Below are positions 31,730-41,983 of a stretch of 53,231 nucleotides of DNA, one piece after another (position 1 is the first letter of the stretch; each line of letters starts with the position of its first letter). Both the position numbers and the translations under genes were made by a program. This stretch comes from Syncephalis plumigaleata (taxonomy: Eukaryota; Zoopagomycota; Zoopagomycetes; Zoopagales; Piptocephalidaceae). The DNA is taken from NCBI GenBank assembly GCA_025201365.1, contig JAIXMF010000054.1:1-53231 (forward strand), given 5' to 3'. The notes below the pieces were generated by a model, which searched no databases, was not told the DNA's origin, and worked only from the letters and a program-made list of their open reading frames with translations.

Positions 31730-33133
31730 TTAGGCGCGATAACGCTGTGACTGAGGACGTGCACCCAGTACAATGAGCAAAATAACCGCGTATTTGTACA
31801 ACGCTTCTTTGTAGTAGAACAGGAACGAGGCGGTTAACACGCTTTGAAGTAACTTTGTGCTCATGCCTTTGTAGAGACCGTTCACACCTTCACGTGCGAT
31901 AATCTTACGAAAACCATCGGATACCGAATTGTAGCGTAGTTCACTTGAATCTGATTGTTTCAGTTGCATACGTGATTTGACAACGATATACGGGTAGGTG
32001 ATGGAGGTGGCGGCCAACTTGCTAATGGCACCGAGTAGGAAAAAGTGCCATCCTTCCACTTTACGTGTCTTTGCGACCCAGTTCTTTAGCTGTTCGAAAA
32101 GCGTATACTGAATAATCGGATTGATTACCAATACTAGAGCGGGTACGACACCTTGCCAGAAGGCAAGTGGACCATCCTCTCGTAAGATTCGAAGAATAGT
32201 GCGATAAGTACCAGCACTACGTTTTGATCGTTGACGACTAGAAGAAGGAGAAGAAGCAGATGATGAAGAAGCAGATGAAGCAGAACCATCCAGTGTATCT
32301 TTCTTCACTGTTAATCTCGTCTAATGATAATATTACATTAGATTAGAATAAATTACTATGACATTGTATTATTATTATTATTATTGAGTATACTTACATT
32401 AACCACCCAGATTGGATTGGTAATAATGACCGTAGCCGATCCTAATAGTAGTAATGACAACGATGGATTAATCATTGCTAGTCAAGTATACAATAAACAA
32501 TAAATACTTACCGGCAATGGCACCGGCAATAATGCTTTCTATTGTTGACATGCCACGCTTTTTAGAGGCCTTTTCAAATGCACTACGAGTCCATTCGTAA
32601 AAGAAATAATACACGCCTGCATTACGTGTACTAGTTAGCTTGCCTCTATTCTTACTATACAATCCAGTCATTCATATTATACTTGCCATTCGTAAGACCA
32701 ATACCCAATAGAGCCGAGTTAAGTCCTCTGTACGTTATAGATCAATATATCGATAGATACAATTAGTAGAGCAACTAGTTGGTACTCTTGATACTTGCGA
32801 GAATAAATCGGACACACCGCCTGTTGCGACAACTTTCTTTAGTGCTCGTATAATCGATACCTGTATATATCATGTAAATGTACATACATAACATCATATC
32901 GCTTTCTATATATTACCTGGCCTGCTGATGCACCCTCCCTAGTAGTATCCGATTGCACTTGAGCACGCGTGCTAAGCGTAATTAATGGATAGGTGATAGC
33001 CATTGAAAGCATACCACCACCGGCACCTTTAACAATTCATTATTAGTATATAAACAGTTCGTATATGGTTAACAACTAGTTACTAGTTACGAGTATACTT
33101 ACCGGCTAGTGCATGTGCGACATTATCTGACAT
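31730..33133 (-). CDS. Peroxisomal adenine nucleotide carrier (PMP47/SLC25A17 type)
   Basis: Seven exons (33103-33133, 32917-33026, 32799-32860, 32687-32727, 32512-32616, 32398-32477, 31730-32320) join in phase to 339 residues. Introns 3 and 4 both start GCAAGT; only these donors keep the frame. All three mitochondrial-carrier repeats are present, with signatures ITYPLITLSTRAQ, IITNPIWVVNTR and ITYPYIVVKSRMQ. The first and second, and the SGLNSALLGIGLTNGVYYFF stretch, are characteristic of PMP47/Ant1/SLC25A17. This carrier brings ATP into peroxisomes in exchange for AMP for fatty-acid activation. A Ser-rich insert follows repeat 2. It diverges from the dynactin p62 gene. Confidence 0.92.
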
Positions 33134-33600
33134 GGCTTAACAACTGAAATAGGAACAGAGAGAGAGAGCGAGAGTAGAATTCAATAGGCAAGTTATCCTT
33201 CCTTAGAGGACAATGTGTATGTATATATCAATGTTAGAATAGACAAGCGTACAACTGCCTGATAGTAGTAGTAGTAGTAATAGTAATAGCAAGGTTAAGT
33301 AAACTATTAAGTTGTGCAGTAACGTGTATGATGGAATAAGTTGGTTACGCTGCTTCACTCTTCGGCTGTTGTTTTATCTCTCGGCCAGTATCTGATCCGT
33401 ACTTGCTAGACATGTGATACAACTCGCTCGACTGTTATTAACTAGTCGAGTACTAGGTTCACTTTATCTCTGATTACTAGAAAGGAAAAAGCTAACGAAT
33501 TATCATTTGGATGAATGAATGAATGTGTGCCACCACTTGTCGTTGTCGTCACCCTCTCTCTATATATAAATATATATCCACTTCGTCTTCATCTGTCAAT
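33134..33600. promoter_or_regulatory. Divergent promoter region, carrier and dynactin p62 genes
   Basis: 467 bp between two divergent starts, containing a GAGA run near 33151-33171, a TAG triplet run near 33265-33280, and a TATA-rich stretch at 33561-33576 shortly before the dynactin ATG. No specific factor sites can be assigned. Confidence 0.4.
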
Positions 33601-35820
33601 ATGGCTGCGTCCAAGACTAAACAGCCGTTCATTCACTATCACTGTCCGTGTATAGTGGCACGTGTCGTACCCGGCGCCAACTCGCCCAGTGCAATATTGT
33701 ATACACCGGTGCGTAATCCGCAAGCTGAACCTGTGCGGGACTTTGACGTGGAAGAGACACCATCTGCCGCGTCCTTCTCCGCACATCCAATATCGCAACT
33801 ATACTTTTGCGAAGACTGCAACCGAGTTAAATGCACGCGCTGTCTACAAGATGACATTATATGCTACTACTGTCCCAACTGTCTGTTCGAAGTGCCAACT
33901 GCATCGGTAAAGGGCGAGAAGAATCGGTTAGTAATTAGCTCGTGTTTATTCTATATTGATTATATATGTATATGTATATATTACACTACAGCAACCACTA
34001 ATACTGATAGTGTCCATTTAATAGTTGCATGCGTAATTGCTTCCAATGTCCATCCTGCTATAACACACTCACTGTAATAACAGGTGAAGTCCCCGCCACT
34101 ACCACGGCTAAACAGGCGACAGGAACTGCTGCTGCCGCTGCTGCTGCTGCTCCAGCATCGACGGCTGTATACTACCTTTCCTGCTCCACTTGTCGATGGG
34201 ATTCCCGCGAGATTAATCTTACATTTGAACGACCAACTGGCCTAGCAGGTAGGGCGTACACGATTGTTTATTCCCGTTGTATTCCATTAGTCTAAAGCTC
34301 ATTGTTACTATTGTTAGCTCAAATTCAGAAAATCGAAGATAATCGACATGAAGTACGTGAATTTGAACATTTAAAGGAGCATTTTGAACGTATCATGCGC
34401 AACAACATGGCCAACAATCCTGGCACAGGCTATGCCTCGCTATTCTCTAATCTAGCCAGTATTAATATGCATCCATTGCGTAGTCAAGTATCGCCCACTA
34501 CTGCCACTGCACCCGATAATGATGATATCGATGAAACGACGGGAGATCCCATCTATAAGCCATTACCGCTAAGTCAAGAGTTAGAGGATGATGAAAGTCG
34601 TCAAGTGGAAGAAGCAATGACACTGACAGATGCCGATCAAGGTAAGGTAATGATAGCCAGTGTTAACAAATTACTTATATACCATTGTTATACAGTGCCA
34701 ACATTACGTCAACGGCATAGTCATCCAAATGAACAGCCATTTAATGTCAGGTAGTACACGTAGAAATGTATACATAAATGATATACATTAGCTTACTCCA
34801 TCTACGTTCTACTTTCATGCTAGTGCACTCCACCCGGAACGAATTCATTTACGGGTTAAACGGTTAAAGCGATGTCGTTCATGCAAGCAAGTGCTTATTA
34901 AACCGGATCAGAAAGCAATGTCAACTCGTTTCAAGATTAAAATTATGGCAGTGTAAGTAGTGATGCTACCACACACACTATATATATATATACTATATAC
35001 ATATACTAATCCTATACATATACTTGACTAGTCACTACATACCTACAATTACTATTGCTCAAATGGCACCATTACGAGTTGGAGAGAGCGGAAATATAGT
35101 ATTACGATTTGCCAATCCACTTTATTTCCCCATTGATGTACAGCTTGATTTACCGAAATCGGATGAGGTACTGTTATTCAACTAATCAATTATTATCAAG
35201 TGGCTTATCCAACTTATATTCCATCGATTAGATTAGCGTTGTGGCAAAGCGATTTGATGTGGCGGAATTCTCGGATGTATGGGATTACGACAATGATCTT
35301 AGTGGTCCATCATCCGCTACTTTATTAGCGGCTCGTGCTCGTCGTGACCAAGAGAAACTTAGTCTACCCGAGGGAGTAGTAGCACAGAAAGGTAGCACCA
35401 CCTGTATTATAGTTAGTGTCACGCCGAATGCTGTAGTTAGCGAGTTCAAGGTAAAGTAACCGTAACTATAACAATAAGAAGATATATGTATATTGATATA
35501 TTATATCATGATTATTATAGTTCCCATTACTGGTCAAGTATTCCTATTTTGAAACTTCCGACTCGGAGGAATCAGGTGATGACGATATTGGTGATCTAGA
35601 TGATGACAAAGAGAAGAAGGAGAAGGAGAAAGAGAAAGAGGAGGAAGAGAAGAATGATAAAGCAAACGAAGAACAGGATACAACGGAGACTACTGATGAA
35701 TCTGATAAACCAGCTAGTAAGCCAAAGAAGAAGGGAGAACTACATGAGAATCAATTCTGGCTTACCGTAGGATGTGGTCCTGTACTTGATGCTGTCGTAC
35801 CAACAGTCGATGAGCAATAG
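33601..35820 (+). CDS. Dynactin subunit 4 (p62)
   Basis: Eight exons (33601-33926, 34025-34248, 34318-34641, 34696-34750, 34824-34952, 35032-35167, 35232-35450, 35521-35820) join in phase to 570 residues. The N-terminal half holds paired Cys motifs of the p62 zinc domain: HYHCPC, YFCEDCNRVKCTRC, ICYYCPNC, CFQCPSCYNTL and LSCSTCRW. After IEDNRHEVREFEHLKEHFER come LRVKRLKRCRSCKQVLIKPD and FKIKIMAVHYIPTI, both typical of dynactin p62. The C-terminus has beta-rich segments ending ENQFWLTVGCGPVLDAVV. A Lys/Glu run and a poly-Ala tract are inserts. p62 sits at the pointed end of the dynactin Arp1 filament. The gene converges with BCAT. Confidence 0.93.
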
Positions 35821-36100
35821 TTTATATATATTTACCATTCGTAACTAATTATTCTACACGTAATTATTTCTTAGTAATAAAGTGTGTGTTTTACTAAAGT
35901 TGATTGCTTTCTATTTATTGCAATATCGAGTAATGTCTTTACTTTGACAAGATATAATAAACAAATATTACTAGATTTATTAGCATAATCAACATATGTT
36001 ATTCGAGTACATGAACAATAATAGTAGAAAACGCGAGCATTCTTTCTCTTTGCAAACTATTCATCATGTACTTTCAAGGGATACGTCATCGTTCAATGTC

Positions 36101-37399
36101 TTACAGGGCAACACCATTCGTTGGCCATAACCAACCATTCTCGTCCGTTTGATCACCCGATTGTATGCCACGAGCCAAATCGTAAAGTTGCCTGAATCCC
36201 GGACCAAGTGAATCGCCATACTCTTCACCTACACGCGTCTCCTCCTCGGTACGCACGCCATTCTCCTCGACATCACGTACAATACGATTCACTGGTGTGA
36301 TCACTACGGCAGTGCCACAGGCAGCCACCTCGGAGAACACGCCATTACGTACCTCGTCGTAATCAACGGGACGACACTCGACCGACCAGCCTAGACGATG
36401 CTTGGCAAGATCGCATAGTGAACGACGCGTTACCGATGGTAGAATCGATAATGAATCGGGTGTCACCAATGTATAAGGGGAGGCACTGCCCTCCGGATGT
36501 TTAATCAACGCGATAAAATTGGCCGTGGCAAACTCCTCCACATAGCGATGCTGCTTAGCATCGAGGAATAGCGTGATGGGGAAACCGCGTTGTTTCGCTT
36601 CATGCATGGAGGGTAGACAAGGCGCGTAGTTACCGGCCATTTTAGCACTACCTACACCAAGTGGAGCGGCTATTCAATCATAGTAAAGTATTAGTACAAT
36701 AATAATAATAATAGTAGTCTAGTTTCTACACCTACCACGATCGAAACCTGAAGTAATTAGCGCGGGAACCGCCTTCACACCACCCTTGTAATAATCACCA
36801 ACAGGCATGACAAATACGAGGAAGGTGTATTCAGGCGAGGGAGTCACGCCAATCTCTTGACCACTACCGAAGAGTACCGGTCGTATGTAGAGTGAACCGC
36901 CCGTACCTCGTGGTGGTACGTAGGCTGCATTCTCGCGAACTGCCAGCTCGACATCTTCCAGGAAGGTCGATTCAGGCACAACTTCCATACCGGCACGACG
37001 AGCCGAATCGGCTAGACGAGCAGCATTCAAATCCGGTCGGAATAGACGAATTTGACCATCGGTACAGCGAAACGCTTTCAATCCCTCGAAGCACTACAGA
37101 GGATATAGGAATCGAGTTAATTTCATTTCGATATGAATACTAAGGAGGAAAATACTCGTTAGCGCAGTCTCTCTACTTACCGACTGACCATAGTGAATAC
37201 CCGTATTAGCAATATGCATCGGGATATACTCGCCCGTTAATAGTTCTGCCTCGCCCCATTGACCGTTACGCCAAACACGTCTTACATAGCAGCGTGTAGG
37301 CATGAAACTAAAGCCTAGCTTGGCCCAGTCAATAGAAGACGGGTCTACAGGACCATTAGTGGCGGGAATAACCGGTGCCTTTGGATTGCTGGCTGACAT
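36101..37399 (-). CDS. Branched-chain amino acid aminotransferase
   Basis: Three exons (37181-37399, 36736-37093, 36101-36669) join in phase to 381 residues. This is a fold-type IV PLP enzyme. It shows IHYGQSCFEGLKAFR, then RLADSARRAGMEVVP, SLYIRPVLFGSG, the Schiff-base lysine in VGSAKMAGNYAPCL, and the cofactor-binding segment YVEEFATANFIALIK, then GTAVVITPVNRIV. It catalyses reversible transamination of Leu, Ile and Val with 2-oxoglutarate. The EEFATANF segment differs from the TEVGTMN of classical yeast and animal BCATs and is nearer to variants known from some bacteria and from fungal TOXF-like enzymes. No clear mitochondrial presequence is visible, so it may be cytosolic. Confidence 0.93.
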
Positions 37400-37713
37400 G
37401 TTACGTGTAATTAGTTAAAGAATGAAGCTGACAATAATGCTTGTGATAAGCGACAAATAACAGTAGGAAAACAAAATAGGATAACAGCGCTAATCGGTTG
37501 GAAAAACCCTGTATCCACATCTGCTTTTATAGGCAATGATGATGATGATGATGATGATGATGAATGTGAAATGATCGGATTAGATCCATCAACAGATCTC
37601 ATCTCATATGCAATGTTCATCAGCTTAGATTTCACATAAATAAATCTAATACGATTTTTTAACGTATTACTTATTTATTCATTTACGAGGTATTTGTAGA
37701 GATAGAATATAAA

Positions 37714-38920
37714 TTATTGAAATAATCGAACATAGGCTAAATAACATAAGCAATAATTAGTCATTATTCATGTGTGATCAGATGAATAGTTGTAATAAAC
37801 TTACCAAGTACTAGAGCACCAGCACCAGTAATGGTACCTATAATACACACGCACATGTTAATAATCGAGTATTATCAGTAAGTGATCCTATCAACTTACC
37901 AATCATATATTGTAGTATTTGAAATTTAATCGTCTCCATCTGTGTGCGTAAGCTTTCGATTTCCGTTTCGATTTTAGTGTTCGTCTCGCGAATCTTCAAT
38001 TCTTGTAGACTAGCCTCGTCGCGAATACGACCCTTTTCCAGATTCATATCCAGTCGAACACCGGCCTGCGTACGTGCAATCTCATCACGTAAACGTTCTT
38101 TCAACTTCTCAGCCTCGGCCGACAATCGATTATTATCGCTTTTCATCATGGCAAAATCATTCTTTGTTAATAGCTGGATTTCCGATTTCAACTTGGCAAA
38201 ATCAACTTTATACGTGTACGCCGTCTATAGTGGCAGCAATAGTAATCGCGATATTAGTATGCAATCTGCTCGTCGTACATTCGTATCGCATTCATTTACC
38301 TTTTCTTGTTCCGCTTTAGTGACCGAACTTTTAAGTAGATTCTCCAGACTATATAATTATCCAGAAGAGATACTATTAGATGTATAGACACGAATATCAA
38401 TAAACGCGAATGCTTGCCTTTCATTGATGACCTCCTGTAATAAACGCATAATTGCCTCCGATTGTTGATGAGTGAATCCTTCCGCTTCAAGTCGTTGAAC
38501 AAACTTGTAACTATCAAACGGATAGTAGTTGTTGTGTTGCTGCGCGTAGGAACGTCGCGAAACGACAACCTTACCTATACTCGTGGGTGCAAGTAGTGAC
38601 GAGGTATTTGCACCACCGCTATACGTGGTATTGATGGGCGCGCTTGCTAGATTAGCGGTTGAATTACCGTTAATAGTCGAGGTATGACTAGCGTCAGACG
38701 CGTCACTCGTCTTTTCTAACTCGTCACCTTGCGCTATAGGATATATATTTACGCATATCGATTATTAGAACAAGCTATTATGCGTTGTTACAATCTAGGA
38801 ATGCTTACTATGCAGCAACGCGTTATGACGAATATTAAATCTATTAAGAGTACAAGTGGGAGCAATGGGCGTCCATGCTCGACGTATCCACTGGTTGGCG
38901 TGTAGTGTTCGTCGCAACAT
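37714..38920 (-). CDS. DUF1640 (CCDC90/MCUR1-like) mitochondrial coiled-coil protein
   Basis: Six exons (38809-38920, 38418-38733, 38300-38348, 37900-38224, 37805-37837, 37714-37736) join in phase to 285 residues. Intron 2 begins GCAAGC, and no GT donor fits. The N-terminus (MLRRTLHANQWIRRAWTPIA) is a mitochondrial presequence. The family core is clear: PFDSYKFVQRLEAEGFTHQQ, VINESLENLLKSSV, YKVDFAKLKSEIQLL, RLDMNLEKGRIRDEAS, ETEIESLRTQMETIKFQILQ, then a short C-terminal membrane segment. CCDC90 proteins form trimeric coiled coils anchored in the inner mitochondrial membrane; animal MCUR1 has been linked to the calcium uniporter and proline metabolism. The role here is unknown. Confidence 0.9.
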
Positions 38921-39029
38921 TCAAGTAATGATCAAGTGAGGAGTAGAGCAACGATCTCGACTAAAGAAGAAGAGTGGACACATCCAGTAACAATTATTGG
39001 ATCTATTTATAAAGCAATGGCCTCTTTAA

Positions 39030-39501
39030 ACATTATTACAAGAACCCACTCCTTCTGGTCATGCCCGACTGTTAAGGATTTTTGGAGCAGTGTAACCACC
39101 TTTCTACCATCCACTCCATCTCCCGACTTCAACTGGAAAGCTGTCGTCACTCTACGATATAATCCACAGCCCCTTAAAGCAAGTATCACTAACCATATTG
39201 CAGTCGTGAGCGCACTCTGGGCAATCCACCGTACACGAATGGCGAGTATATATGGCGACAAGCCAACTGATCATACAACCATCTTTTATATATGGCAATC
39301 CATACTTAAAGACATCATATACGCTAAACGCCGTACGGCAATTGTACAATCCTCTCTTCAATCCTTCTATCAAAAATGGCAATGGTTATCCAGCTGTCTA
39401 AGAATGGATTTCGTCAATATCTCTATTGATTAACATTGAATTTTGTTATCTTTATTCACATTAATCAATAAACACTTTTCGCACACATTATTACAAGAAC
39501 C
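39030..39501 (+). mobile_element. 5'-truncated LINE-like (non-LTR) element with 17-bp target duplication
   Basis: The insert (about 39047-39484) is flanked by perfect copies of ACATTATTACAAGAACC at 39030-39046 and 39485-39501. Its coding part reads HSFWSCPTVKDFW (a His-Cys-Pro/aromatic pattern like the zf-RVT region at the end of LINE ORF2), then AVVSALWAIHRTRMASIYG and IFYIWQSILKDIIYAKRRTA. A stop and a short 3' UTR ending AATAAACACTTTTCGCAC follow. There is no poly(A) tail. The variable-length duplication and 5' truncation are typical of target-primed reverse transcription. The same 3' end occurs in the split copy at 12807-12966 and 24848-24950. Confidence 0.78.
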
Positions 39502-39614
39502 ATTTTATTGAATGACGTGTATCAACTAGCCTGACACAATAATACAGGCTTTTTCCATCCAATTTGCGCAGTTAGCCTTCTGTTATTACGAATAAATAAT
39601 GATGATGTTAACAC

Positions 39615-40003
39615 TTACCGGCCTTTTGAGCCCCCTGCATTCTGTTTCCCAGCCCCCTCTGGAGAAGAACTGGGGTGGTTGACGATACAACCCCGGTAAT
39701 TTGTTATTTGTTGTTTGGTTCCTCGATGTCCTTGTCCTCCTTGTCTTGAATGATTGGAAGCAACGACACTTGGATGAGGGTGTGTTGGAACATCGGTTCC
39801 ACTACGAAGGCATTTGGTGATTTGAATGAAATCCAGACGAGCAACCATAACCCCGATTCCACAAACGATACTCGAATCCTTTAACTTGCATGTCCTCTTT
39901 ATATTTTTTGATGTGTGCATCTAATAGAATGATGAGTTAGTATACTGTAATAAATATCAAAGCGTAATGAGGTATACTTACCGTAAGGGATCATGACAAG
40001 TAA
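39615..40003 (-). pseudogene. Gene-like segment B inside the inverted-repeat element
   Basis: The minus strand has a 101-codon frame (39615-39920) rich in Gly, Gln, Ser and His, preceded by an intron-like stretch (gtaagtatacc...attag) and followed by CCGgtaagtg, a good splice donor. The upstream mini-exon does not join in frame, because a TGA precedes it. It resembles segments 11940-12180 and 40320-40600. I read it as a decayed or captured gene fragment; no family was recognised. Confidence 0.4.
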
Positions 40004-40313
40004 TAGGACACTTTCTCATTGATAGTGTGGGAGCTATGGTTGCTCGATTTGCTCAAGCACAATGTGTAGGCGATATACGATAAGGTAGTGTGAGTAGAAT
40101 GTAATAGGGACGATTGAACTGGAAGGTGAAGATAAGTTTATTCAATTCGTACAAAATAGGACCCATATTTATAGTGGATAATGTAACATTATTCAATATT
40201 GAAACTATGGTGAGTGTTGAAGGGACATGGCTGCAATACCAGCATAGACACCAATCTCATGATGCAGGAATGGTTGGGGGTAATAATGAGCAATAAGGAG
40301 CGCATCTCAGAAA

Positions 40314-40441
40314 GGATTACGTATACCTCTAGATACATTTAGTCAGTGGTGTTACCTTCAGATGCTCGAAAAAAAGAGGATTACGTATACCTCTAGATAC
40401 ATTTCATCAATGGTGTTACCTTCAGGTGCTCAAGAAAAGGA
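40314..40441 (+). repeat. 64-bp tandem duplication
   Basis: Units 40314-40377 and 40378-40441 both begin GGATTACGTATACCTCTAG and contain TGGTGTTACCTTCAG.TGCTC. They differ at a handful of positions. The duplication lies within gene-like segment C of the inverted-repeat element. Confidence 0.8.
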
Positions 40442-40823
40442 GGATCAATGCATCAAAGTGGCACAACTCCAAAGGTTCAAGAAAAGGAAAATCAGTGCAA
40501 CAACGAGGAACTAAGCAACAAGAAATAACTTATCCATGATTGTTATCGCTTCACATCCAAGATATGTAAGTTTATCAACATGTCTATTATTTATTAACAC
40601 TAATTGTAATATGTGATATCGCGATCATTATCATCTCCCTCAACTGCTAGGATCATGACAACAACTCAATAATAATAGCAATGCGATAATGATGATGTTA
40701 ACAATTGAATAGATTATTTATTAATAAACAGCAAATGTTAAAGGATAAATGCGCAAATTGGATGGAAAAACACTGTAATAAAAACATTATTTCTCTCTTT
40801 CTTTCTACTTGCTTATTAACAAT

Positions 40824-41924
40824 ATGAATTCCGGTGTACAAGTCTATATTATTACTGGTGCTAACCGTGGTTATGGCCTTGCCATTGCTAAAGCGTTAGC
40901 TGCAGAAATAGCTGATCCGGCCAAGCTTCACCTCATTCTAGTTGGTAGAAACTTTGTAAGTCTTGCTAACGCAACAGAAGAACTAGAAGGATTGGCTACC
41001 ACCTACCTAGTTTACTCGGTCAATTTCAGTTGTATGGATGAACTTGATAATAATATTGACCGTATTTTTAGTGCTTACCGAGTAAGAAGTTGATATATAC
41101 ATGTGTGTTATTATAGAACATCGTGTTTATTCATGTAAATAATAATAATAGGAGATTCGCACTCGTTATCAAGTATCTCGCGTTGTCCTAGTGAATAATG
41201 CAGGCACCCTGGGCGATGCATGGCATAGCATCGCTGAACAAGACTGGAAATTTGCGCAAACCTATTACAATGTCAATCTAGTGTCTTTCTTTGCCATCAC
41301 GTAAGTGATTGCGTTCCTCGCTCATACGACAATGGCACATCTTATTCATTTCAATGTATAGCGCTCGCTTCCTAAAGACAGTTCGCTCAGATCACGCCAT
41401 CATCCGTCAAGTGGTCAATATTTCATCACTCATGGCCGTGCTACCCACTGAACGATTTTCCCTTTACTCATCGGCTAAAGCTGCTCGTGACTCGTTAATC
41501 ACCGTTGCCGCTAAAGAAGAAGCCGTAAGAATGATCATATAATATATATATACACGAATGTTGACGCGTATTTCCATTCCATTCTATTCTAATTGTTTCT
41601 TTCCCTACTATATATTCTTATTATTCATAGGAATCCGGTATAAAAACGCTCAATTATGCACCAGGTCCAATGGATACCGATATGCAAACTGAAATGCAAT
41701 CAACGTTGCAGACACCTGAACATAAGGCGTTACACGCTCAATTCTTTCCAAGCAAGGTAAGCTACTATAGCGTATAGCATCGTCAATCATACATCGTATT
41801 TACTAATCATTCCATTTAGGATGTCTTTGTTGATCCGGCCGTGTCAGCCAGTAAACTTATTCAACTATTAAACAAGAATACATTTGAATCTGGCGCACAT
41901 ATCGACTATTTCGATCTTGATTAA
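40824..41924 (+). CDS. Short-chain dehydrogenase, sepiapterin reductase-like
   Basis: Five exons (40824-41081, 41152-41300, 41362-41524, 41631-41756, 41820-41924) join in phase to 266 residues. The Rossmann nucleotide-binding motif is YIITGANRGYGLAIAKALA, followed by LVGRN, LVNNAGTLGDAW, VVNISSLMAVLPTERFSLYS with the catalytic Ser and Tyr, SAKAARDSL with the Lys, and LNYAPGPMDTDMQTEM. The Ser-Tyr-Lys set is complete. The PGPMDTDM ending and overall length resemble sepiapterin reductase, the NADPH enzyme that completes tetrahydrobiopterin synthesis; related SDRs (for example benzil-reductase types) share these features. The start at 40824 gives the usual length before the glycine-rich loop. 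Stops of this gene and HADH are 59 bp apart. Confidence 0.83.
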
Positions 41925-41983
41925 TAAAGAAATAATCATCAATTTATTAATATTAATCGCATATGTGTTGCTAGCTTCTCTGT

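Larger units (their letters stand above)
39545..40774. mobile_element. 1.23-kb terminal-inverted-repeat element
   Basis: The 26-bp ends (39545-39570 and the complement of 40749-40774) match at 24 of 26 positions, share TTCCATCCAATTTGCGCA, and begin CAG. The element is flanked by TAATA at 39540-39544 and 40775-40779, a 5-bp target duplication. The inside holds no transposase frame, so the element is non-autonomous. It carries two related gene-like segments in opposite orientation (39620-39920 minus, 40320-40600 plus). Subterminal sequence is also partly inverted (GATGATGTTAACA near both ends). The superfamily cannot be assigned from CAG...CTG ends and a 5-bp duplication alone. Confidence 0.7.

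Noticed and set aside
39615-39920. A genuine small host gene
   Set aside because: The upstream mini-exon does not join in frame, the related copies do not preserve the frame, and the segment lies inside a mobile element.
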